Assembly: GCA_029262975.1 (NCBI GenBank)
Contig: JAJCYJ010000282.1
Span: 1 to 12,854 of the forward strand
Origin: Saprospiraceae bacterium
GTDB taxonomy: Bacteria > Bacteroidota > Bacteroidia > Chitinophagales > Saprospiraceae
DNA: 12,854 nt
Direction: 5' to 3'
The notes under the pieces were generated by a model. It saw nothing but the letters and a program-made list of their open reading frames with translations, did not search any database and was not told where the DNA came from. This document shows, piece after piece, positions 7,561 through 12,854 of this stretch (within the stretch, counting starts at the first letter, position 1; each line of letters starts with the position of its first letter). A program made the position numbers and the translations under genes.

Positions 7561-7599
7561 AGACTAAATAGTCTTAATTTATGTAGATAAATTCTACAT
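7561..7599. other. two adjacent hairpins
   Basis: AGACT (7561-7565) pairs with AGTCT (7570-7574) around a four-base loop. ATGTAGA (7581-7587) pairs with TCTACAT (7593-7599) around a five-base loop. They lie 70-100 bases upstream of the small CPMC gene and could be regulatory or part of a processed end. Neither has a clean T run. Confidence 0.35.
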
Positions 7600-7654
7600 T
7601 ATTATTATATCACAATCTGCACCCATGACCATTCTCTGAGGACGTAAATTGATT

Positions 7655-7662
7655 TATCTTTG
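7655..7662 (+). promoter_or_regulatory. possible Bacteroidota -7 promoter element
   Basis: TATCTTTG matches the Bacteroidota -7 consensus TAnnTTTG. No good -33 TTTG box is seen at the expected distance; TTCTCTG near 7632-7638 is at best partial. The element ends four bases before the ATG at 7667, so if it is used the transcript would be nearly or fully leaderless. Confidence 0.3.
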
Positions 7663-7666
7663 AGGT

Positions 7667-7936
7667 ATGATCGGACATCAAAGAGTTTTTATTACAGTTG
7701 CTTTTATTTTACTGTGTTTTGGCAGCGCCATTGCACAATGTCCCATGTGTAAAATGGCGGCTGAATCAAATCTTGAAAATGGTGGCAGTGCAGGAGCTGG
7801 GTTAAATACCGGTATTCTTTACATGTTATCTATGCCTTATATCCTCGTAGGAGTGCTCGGTTATATTTGGTATAAAAATAAAAAGTCGCATGATCTTCCC
7901 CAGGAAGATTCAATATTAGTACCTCCGGTTCAATAG
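7667..7936 (+). CDS. small secreted CPMC membrane protein
   Basis: The 89 residues begin with a signal peptide (1-23, predicted cleavage after SAIA). The mature N-terminus then has Cys25-Pro-Met-Cys28 close to the membrane, followed by a Gly-rich stretch and one transmembrane helix at about 47-69 (LNTGILYMLSMPYILVGVLGY region). The end is a short polar tail. Similar small proteins with a CPMC/CAMC motif and the same GAG.N.GILY..MPY helix are, from memory, common beside oxidase genes in Bacteroidota, but I know of no assigned function. The CxxC could bind copper or heme or act in thiol redox chemistry at the outer face of the membrane; this is inference. The start is fixed by the need for the signal peptide. 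The gene is separated from the DUF420 gene by 357 bases and probably has its own promoter. Confidence 0.8.
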   Translation: MIGHQRVFITVAFILLCFGSAIAQCPMCKMAAESNLENGGSAGAGLNTGILYMLSMPYILVGVLGYIWYKNKKSHDLPQEDSILVPPVQ

Positions 7937-8327
7937 ACAATCGACAGTCACTCGGATACGACACACTAAAGCCGTCATTCCCTTTGCAATGACGGCCAAG
8001 TGCAATCGACTTTGCATAGCCGATACCTACTGAAAAACCTTTACTCTTAATACTACCCCTTATTACAGGTATAATACATTTACTATTTAGACTGATTTGT
8101 CTTGTTAAGGTGCGTTAATCCGGCATTAAAATTTTCGTAATATTTTAGAAGACAACAAGAAGGGAATGATTGCTTTCAAGTTGAATAGAAGGTGGTTGCA
8201 TTTTCGGTGTCATTATAGATTCAATCTCGCATAATTTCTTTATTATCATTTTATTCATGGATCCAGATCTCGGGCGGATGATTATCTCACTTTCAATTGC
8301 TTATACTGCCCGAATTTTAAAAAGGCA
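7937..8327. other. non-coding spacer between converging genes
   Basis: This spacer separates the rightward CPMC gene from the leftward glycosyltransferase operon. Apart from the stem-loop at 7971-7996 and the terminator entering from the right, I see only a weak inverted pair TCGGGC/GCCCGA (8270-8275 and 8308-8313) and no convincing gene. Confidence 0.6.
7971..7996. terminator. strong stem-loop after the CPMC gene
   Basis: GCCGTCATT (7971-7979) pairs perfectly with AATGACGGC (7988-7996) around an eight-base loop, 34 bases after the CPMC stop. No T run follows on either strand beyond a TTT on the minus side. It may be an atypical or transcript-stabilising 3' end, or a dispersed palindromic repeat. 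Confidence 0.45.
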
Positions 8328-8350
8328 CTAGCGTGCGGGATGTGTGCCCT
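8319..8350 (-). terminator. intrinsic terminator of the glycosyltransferase operon
   Basis: Read on the minus strand, GGCAC (8348-8344) pairs with GTGCC (8328-8324) around a 15-base loop. The pairing can be extended by A-U and G-U pairs, and TTTTT follows (8323-8319). The hairpin overlaps the last codons and stop of the GT-C gene. Confidence 0.5.
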
Positions 8351-9674
8351 CAGCACTTTCAGCTGGTAGCCATCCATATTTTTTGATCTCATACAAGAAC
8401 AGAGAAAAAACCACGATATATTCCAGGATTACTATGAACATCACTTCGTGATAGGGTACCATACTGTAGTTGATATAAGTCAACATAATGAGACCGGACC
8501 ATATAAGAGGCGTACGATAAGGTGTAAAAAGACATAATGGTATTAAAACAGCTATATACCAGGGATGTAATGTGATGGATAATAATGCATATGACAGATA
8601 GGACCATATCATAATAACGATCAATATATTGCGGTTAAATTTTCTCTTATTTGATATATAAGCAAGAAAACCAATAAGTAGGGCAGATATACTCATAAGA
8701 ACAGGGCCCAGAATATGTATTGTATTATACCCTTTTATGAGGTACCCCATTTCTCTCAACACATAATAGATGCCAGCGTTAAACTCAAACTTCCGAATGT
8801 ACAAATCAGCACTAACGCCCAGATTTGTTAGTAGGTCAAAACTTGTTATCAGTGGGGCAAATAAAACAGTAGTACAAAGAAATACGGAAAAAGCAAATAA
8901 CCATCGCCCTTTGCCTTTGACGTAAAAGAAGAGTAGGGGGCAAAAAAGAAGTGGCAGGATCTTAGTTGCAATGGCTCCGGAAATGGCCATTCCGGCATAA
9001 ACATGATACTTCTTGACAATACTAAATATAGTCAATAGCAGAAAGAATATGACAATGCCTTCATGATGGATATTGGAGACAAGTTCTATAATGATTAATG
9101 GATTGAGCGCATATAAAAGGATTCGCTTTTTATGTAATTTAAAATGTCTAAGCAATTGTTGGATGAGATACAAAGACCCTAAATCGAATAAGCAATGTAC
9201 AGACTTCATGATTATGGCCTCATGTAATAAATTATCTGAAGGCAAAAAAGTAGCTATCCAAAATATGAATTGAGCAACTGGCGGATAAATGGAAAAGTAA
9301 TCTTTAGAATTAAGGTGCTGATACAAATTTTGTGAGAGCAGATCATTGGTTCCTACTATTTGAGAAGGAACAGAAGAAAAAGGGTGAATTCCTAAATGCC
9401 ATAATCGACCATCCCAAATAAACCTGTAAATATCATCTGACAAATTAGGAAATGAAGGAATCACAAGGATTCGCGCTAGGATAGCTAAAAACAGCGTCCA
9501 CCTGAGATATTTTTCCTGGCCATATTTGGCAAGAAAAGCATAGGCAACAAAGCAAACGAACAGTGCAGGGAGTATTAGATGAAAATCCTTTTGGCCAGGA
9601 ATCCAGGCTAAAAATAAAATAGACGCGAACCATATAATTCCAGCAATACCCTCCTTCAAAGGAAGTTGGTTCAT
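8328..9674 (-). CDS. polytopic GT-C-like glycosyltransferase (mannosyltransferase-like)
   Basis: This is an integral membrane protein of 448 residues with about ten to twelve hydrophobic helices spread over its length and no large soluble domain. The first large extracytoplasmic loop holds the acidic pair Asp80-Asp81 in NLSDDIYRFIWDGRL, followed by HLGIHPFSS. This is the usual signature of GT-C enzymes, which take a sugar from a polyprenyl-phosphate donor on the outer face of the membrane; the pattern resembles the GT87/mannosyltransferase groups. The acceptor and sugar cannot be read from sequence. The gene is last of a three-gene operon and its ATG overlaps the preceding stop by four bases (ATGA at 9671-9674), so translation is probably coupled. 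The upstream DPM-like protein could supply its lipid-linked donor. A terminator hairpin overlaps its 3' end. Confidence 0.8.
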   Translation of the reverse strand: MNQLPLKEGIAGIIWFASILFLAWIPGQKDFHLILPALFVCFVAYAFLAKYGQEKYLRWTLFLAILARILVIPSFPNLSDDIYRFIWDGRLWHLGIHPFSSVPSQIVGTNDLLSQNLYQHLNSKDYFSIYPPVAQFIFWIATFLPSDNLLHEAIIMKSVHCLFDLGSLYLIQQLLRHFKLHKKRILLYALNPLIIIELVSNIHHEGIVIFFLLLTIFSIVKKYHVYAGMAISGAIATKILPLLFCPLLFFYVKGKGRWLFAFSVFLCTTVLFAPLITSFDLLTNLGVSADLYIRKFEFNAGIYYVLREMGYLIKGYNTIHILGPVLMSISALLIGFLAYISNKRKFNRNILIVIMIWSYLSYALLSITLHPWYIAVLIPLCLFTPYRTPLIWSGLIMLTYINYSMVPYHEVMFIVILEYIVVFSLFLYEIKKYGWLPAESAEGTHPAR

Positions 9675-11194
9675 TTCGTCCAGGCATTCTTAACAGAGAA
9701 GAAAAATATTAAACCATATCCTATTGTAAGCAACAGATGCATGATAACAAAAGTGGGTTCCTGAGTAATAATACCCCATATCATGCCAAGCAAAAAGTAA
9801 ATAAAGAAAAATCCTTCCCAAAGAGATAACTTGCTGAGACTGGTACTAAAATAATTTTTTCGGGTGATTTGATCACCAATCTTTCGTACATCAAATTTTG
9901 GAGTACGGATAAATGGTGATTTCTTGCCAAGATATCCCTGGATTACGGCAATGGAATTATGAAAAGACAATCCCATCGAGAAGGCGAGAAAGATTGGAAA
10001 AATAAAAAGAAACTTTACAATCATACGTAGCTTGTTTTCCTTTTTCCAGGCAACCTCTACATTCGCTACGTAATATATCAGAATGATGGATGCGAGTCCA
10101 ACCAGGAAGAAAGCAAAAATATCAGGATTATATCCCATCGGTTTTAATGCCATCGCGAGTGGTACACTGAAAATACCAAAGGCAAATACTGCCAGAAATA
10201 CAGAAGACCCCAACAGATGTGTAGAGGCATGAATTTTTTGTCTAAAACTAAGCCGGCTATTCCAAACTCGAGGAAGTACTTTTTTAGCAGTCTCAGCACC
10301 TCCTTTCATCCATCTGTATTGTTGTGACTTGAGACCGTTTATCTCCGATGGAAGTTCTGCGGGTGAAACAACATCTTCCAGGTAGACAATTTTCCATCCC
10401 TTTAATTGAGCCCGATAACTGAGATCCAGATCTTCTGTCAAAGTATCAGCCTCCCATCCTCCAGCATCTTGAATCGTGTCCTTTCTCCAGACGCCTGCAG
10501 TCCCGTTAAATTGCAATAACAGATTTCCGACTTTTCTTCCCAATTGCTCTACTGTGAAATGAACATTCAATTGAAAGGCTTGCACTCTTGTCAATAAGGA
10601 ATAATTCTGATTTAAATGTTCCCACCTTGTTTGGACGACACCAATCCTGGGGTCTCGAAAATGCCCCATTGTCTTATGTAGGAAATCCGGCTTCGGTAAA
10701 AAATCAGCATCAAATATAGCTATGAAGTCTCCTTTAGCTGAATGTGTCGCTGACTTTAAAGCTCCTGCTTTATAGCCTTTTCTGTCGGCACGACTGACAT
10801 GGCATATATCAAATCCCTGCTTTTGATAATTAATAACTTCAGCTGCACAAATATTAAAGGTGTCGTCGGTCGAGTCATCTAGTACCTGGATTTCTAATTT
10901 ATCTTTTGGGTAATCAATTTGCGTAATGGACTGGAGCAGTCTTTTGATAACATATCGTTCATTATAAATTGGAAGCTGGATAGTCACATATGGAAGAGTG
11001 TATTCTTCACCTTCTACACTTTGTAATAAATTCAGATATTTTCCCTTCTTTGTCTTATAGTAGTATAACAAGTGAAATTGTAGTAAGCAATAGAAGGTTA
11101 TCGCAATTAATGAAATACAATAGATCACCATAGCAGTAATTGCCGCAACTTCACCAAACGAACGCCCCAATTCCTGCAATGCAATAATGATCAT
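9671..11194 (-). CDS. processive family 2 glycosyltransferase, cellulose-synthase/CSLA-like
   Basis: This membrane-embedded GT2 probably uses a nucleotide sugar to make or extend a beta-linked glycan while passing it through the membrane. An N-terminal helix (about 18-46) precedes the cytoplasmic GT-A domain. The catalytic motifs are complete: Asp106-Asp107 in VLDDSTDD, DAD at 162-164 (FDADF), TED at 253-255 (TEDLD) and QQYRW at 291-295, the QxxRW motif of processive enzymes. Four or more helices follow, to about residue 505. The length of 507 is normal for the CSLA-like bacterial group. The start used is ATG 11194, whose A is shared with the upstream stop (TGATG); a TTG at 11197 would add one residue. 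No PilZ domain is visible, so direct cyclic-di-GMP control is not suggested. The exact polymer is unknown. Confidence 0.9.
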   Translation of the reverse strand: MIIIALQELGRSFGEVAAITAMVIYCISLIAITFYCLLQFHLLYYYKTKKGKYLNLLQSVEGEEYTLPYVTIQLPIYNERYVIKRLLQSITQIDYPKDKLEIQVLDDSTDDTFNICAAEVINYQKQGFDICHVSRADRKGYKAGALKSATHSAKGDFIAIFDADFLPKPDFLHKTMGHFRDPRIGVVQTRWEHLNQNYSLLTRVQAFQLNVHFTVEQLGRKVGNLLLQFNGTAGVWRKDTIQDAGGWEADTLTEDLDLSYRAQLKGWKIVYLEDVVSPAELPSEINGLKSQQYRWMKGGAETAKKVLPRVWNSRLSFRQKIHASTHLLGSSVFLAVFAFGIFSVPLAMALKPMGYNPDIFAFFLVGLASIILIYYVANVEVAWKKENKLRMIVKFLFIFPIFLAFSMGLSFHNSIAVIQGYLGKKSPFIRTPKFDVRKIGDQITRKNYFSTSLSKLSLWEGFFFIYFLLGMIWGIITQEPTFVIMHLLLTIGYGLIFFFSVKNAWTK

Positions 11195-11898
11195 CAAATC
11201 AATTTAAAGATGGTCCATAATATTTTGTGTCCGGCCAGGATAGTACCCTTAATTGTTCCAGATACCTTTGAAATACCGATTCTTCTACGATAATCTACAG
11301 CAACTTCGGTACATTTTAATTCCATTTTGGCTGCTTTAACCTGCATTTCTACAGTCCACCCGAAATCAGGATCGGACATTTGCATATCTATCAATCTATC
11401 ATACCTAACGGCTCTAAATGGTCCAAGGTCTGTAAATTCATATTTATATATTAAACGGATAAGATTGGTCGCAAGCCAATTACCAAATAACTGAGGTGCA
11501 GTCATAGATCCTTTCTGAAGTTTGCCCAACGCCCGAGAACCAATTACCAGGTCATATCCCTTTGTTATCTGATCTATCAACAAACTCATCTGTTGAGGAT
11601 AATCTGAGAAATCACCATCAATAAAGACAACTATGTCGGGTTTAACTACTTGATTATCAATATATTTCATTCCTGCAAGACATGCGCTGCCGTATCCGGA
11701 TCGGGGTTCATCTACGACGATAGCGCCAGCTTTTTCTGCTCTATCCTTGGTTCTGTCTGTACTACCATTATTTCCCACGATTATATGCCTGATGCGGTCC
11801 GAGGGGATTTCGGATATAACTCTACCGATAGAATCTTCCTCATTATACGCCGGAATAATGACGTCAACAATAGGAAGACTTAATTCATCTGATTGCAT
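11194..11898 (-). CDS. family 2 glycosyltransferase, DPM/DPG-synthase-like
   Basis: The protein is soluble or peripheral, has a GT-A fold and is most like dolichyl/polyprenyl-phosphate sugar synthases. Such enzymes move a sugar from a nucleotide donor to polyprenyl phosphate on the cytoplasmic face. Visible motifs are VDVIIPAYNEE at the N-terminus (11-21), NNGSTD (43-48), the metal-binding DGD at 94-96 in VFIDGDFSD, VIGSR (118-122) and a C-terminal KVSGT segment. The 234 residues match the catalytic domain alone, with no membrane domain appended. It is first in the operon, and its stop overlaps the next start. A donor-loading role for the GT-C protein two genes on is a reasonable inference. 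The sugar (glucose, mannose or other) cannot be assigned. Confidence 0.88.
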   Translation of the reverse strand: MQSDELSLPIVDVIIPAYNEEDSIGRVISEIPSDRIRHIIVGNNGSTDRTKDRAEKAGAIVVDEPRSGYGSACLAGMKYIDNQVVKPDIVVFIDGDFSDYPQQMSLLIDQITKGYDLVIGSRALGKLQKGSMTAPQLFGNWLATNLIRLIYKYEFTDLGPFRAVRYDRLIDMQMSDPDFGWTVEMQVKAAKMELKCTEVAVDYRRRIGISKVSGTIKGTILAGHKILWTIFKLI

Positions 11899-11987
11899 AT
11901 TTTGTCTATAGTAACTGTCGTTAGTTATGCAGGCGTAAGTTGTATATTCGCGTCCTTATTATTTTATCATAAATCCAGCGTACAAAT

Positions 11988-12854
11988 TTGCACAATTCTA
12001 ACATCATTTCTTCCTCTCGGGTGATAGTATATGGATCGATTGTCCTATTGACGGCCTTTTCATTTTTTATTTCCAGCTGTTTTGAAGAAAGTTTTGAATC
12101 AGATATCAATGTTTCCTTTGAAACATCTCTTGATACGTTAAGGTTCGACACGGTGTTTACATCTGTAGGATCTATAACCCGGTCGATTAGAGTCTACAAC
12201 CCTACAAATAGGAATATCAATATTAGCTCAATCCGCTTAAAGGAAGGTCCACAAAGCATGTTCAGACTTAATGTCGATGGCATTCCAGGCAGTGAAGCGA
12301 TTGATGTACCCATTTTGGCAGGAGATAGTCTTTATTTATTTGTAGAAGTGACAGTTGACCCGGATCAACCGCTATCAGTCAGTCCATTTATAATTAATGA
12401 GGAGCTTATAATTAGATCAGGGGATAGTCAAAAAATAGTAACGTTGGAAGCATGGGGGCAAAATGCTAATTATTTTCCTTCGAGAAATGCAAAAGGGCAA
12501 CTTGTCGGTTTGTCCTGTCGCCAGGGAGAGCTCCTGTGGGATGATACTAAACCATATGTGGTCTATGGGTTACTCTTTATAGATAGCTGTACATTGGTTA
12601 TTCCAGCTGGGGCGCGTATATTCTTCCATGGTGGATTAGCACGTATTGAAGAAACCATATTTGCAGATGGTGGAATGGTTTTCTTCCCTGAAGGTAAGTT
12701 AAGAAGTGAAGGTACATCAGAGATGCCGGTCGTACTCCAGGGTGATCGCCTTGAAGAAGGGTTTGATGATGTCAAAGGACAGTGGTCGGGTATCAGATTT
12801 TTACCCAATAGCAAGAATCATGTCCTGAATCATACACAGATTAAAAATAGCCGT
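11988..12854 (+). CDS. secreted lipoprotein, probable beta-helix protein (3' end missing)
   Basis: The frame is open from a stop at 11970-11972 to the right edge and has no ATG before codon 12259. The N-terminus is a lipoprotein signal: a hydrophobic run (about VIVYGSIVLLTAFSFF) ending in ISSC with Cys31 at 12078-12080. TTG 11988 keeps an Arg before the hydrophobic core and is preferred; GTG 12021 is the alternative. The mature part starts with a segment like known Bacteroidota lipoproteins (SLDTLRFDTVFTSVGS, then VYNPTNRNINISSI and AGDSLYLFVEV), an Ig-like domain ending near AWGQNA. After that come short repeating strands (YGLLFIDSCTLVIPAGARIFF, then FADGGMVFFPEGKL and QWSGIRFLP), which look like rungs of a right-handed beta-helix. 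The partner or substrate is unknown. At least 289 codons are present. It diverges from the glycosyltransferase operon. Confidence 0.8.
   Translation, partial: MHNSNIISSSRVIVYGSIVLLTAFSFFISSCFEESFESDINVSFETSLDTLRFDTVFTSVGSITRSIRVYNPTNRNINISSIRLKEGPQSMFRLNVDGIPGSEAIDVPILAGDSLYLFVEVTVDPDQPLSVSPFIINEELIIRSGDSQKIVTLEAWGQNANYFPSRNAKGQLVGLSCRQGELLWDDTKPYVVYGLLFIDSCTLVIPAGARIFFHGGLARIEETIFADGGMVFFPEGKLRSEGTSEMPVVLQGDRLEEGFDDVKGQWSGIRFLPNSKNHVLNHTQIKNSR

Larger units (their letters stand above)
7310..7666. other. structured non-coding spacer
   Basis: No convincing gene is present. The spacer holds a direct repeat CATCCTCAT (7310-7318 and 7382-7390), a possible three-way-junction fold (7395-7473), three TTGATCA heptamers (7345-7351, 7510-7516, 7555-7561) and two adjacent hairpins (7561-7574 and 7581-7599). 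A possible Bacteroidota -7 element lies at the end. No terminator with a T run is evident directly after the DUF420 gene. Confidence 0.6.

Noticed and set aside
8257..8331. Short plus-strand frame of 24 codons in the 7937-8327 spacer
   Set aside because: It has no recognisable motif or promoter, and it runs into the terminator of the converging operon.
11921..12151. Minus-strand open frame of 76 codons
   Set aside because: It lies antisense to the lipoprotein signal region, has no recognisable domain, and the plus-strand frame with a signal peptide and lipobox explains the sequence better.
12563..12814. Minus-strand open frame of 83 codons
   Set aside because: It is a shadow of the beta-helix lipoprotein frame, with a Pro/Ser-rich, low-complexity translation and no family features.
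1..12854. CRISPR arrays, tRNA genes, insertion sequences and phage genes
   Set aside because: I saw no regularly spaced repeats, cloverleaf, transposase or phage-type protein anywhere in the window.

Overview
The window comes from a Bacteroidota chromosome, most likely an aerobic, non-fermenting lineage; a Saprospiria-like affiliation is only a guess. The evidence is gene order (coxB-coxA-cyoE-two coxC genes-coxD-SCO-like-DUF420), the lineage-typical extra N-terminal helix on CoxB, the His-rich N-terminus of CoxA, a low-GC sequence with no usefully spaced Shine-Dalgarno sites, and a Bacteroidota-type secreted lipoprotein at the right end. 

Positions 1-6178 (+) hold an aa3-type cytochrome c oxidase operon: CoxB (CuA subunit), CoxA (catalytic subunit), CyoE/CtaB (heme O synthase), two tandem subunit III proteins and subunit IV. 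It closes with a clear intrinsic terminator at 6181-6206. The outstanding feature is CoxB: after a complete CuA domain it carries an OmpA-type peptidoglycan-binding domain, with both expected ligand residues present. This suggests an oxidase anchored to the cell wall. Positions 6224-7309 (+) hold two assembly-type genes: a SCO-like membrane protein that has lost all three copper ligands, and a DUF420 (CtaM/YozB-like) membrane protein. 

Positions 7310-7666 are non-coding but structured: a possible three-way-junction RNA fold, three copies of TTGATCA and two back-to-back hairpins. They precede a small secreted CPMC membrane protein (7667-7936) that probably belongs to the oxidase neighbourhood. 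Positions 7937-8327 are non-coding apart from a strong 9-bp stem-loop and the terminator of the converging operon. 

Positions 8328-11898 (-) are a three-gene glycosyltransferase operon, transcribed leftwards, whose reading frames overlap by 1 or 4 bases. In order they are a DPM/DPG-synthase-like GT2, a processive cellulose-synthase-like membrane GT2 and a polytopic GT-C-like transferase. Together they could load a sugar on polyprenyl phosphate, polymerise or extend a glycan, and transfer a sugar outside the membrane; the product cannot be read from the sequence. Diverging from this operon, a lipoprotein with a probable beta-helix fold begins near 11988 with a non-ATG start and runs off the right edge.
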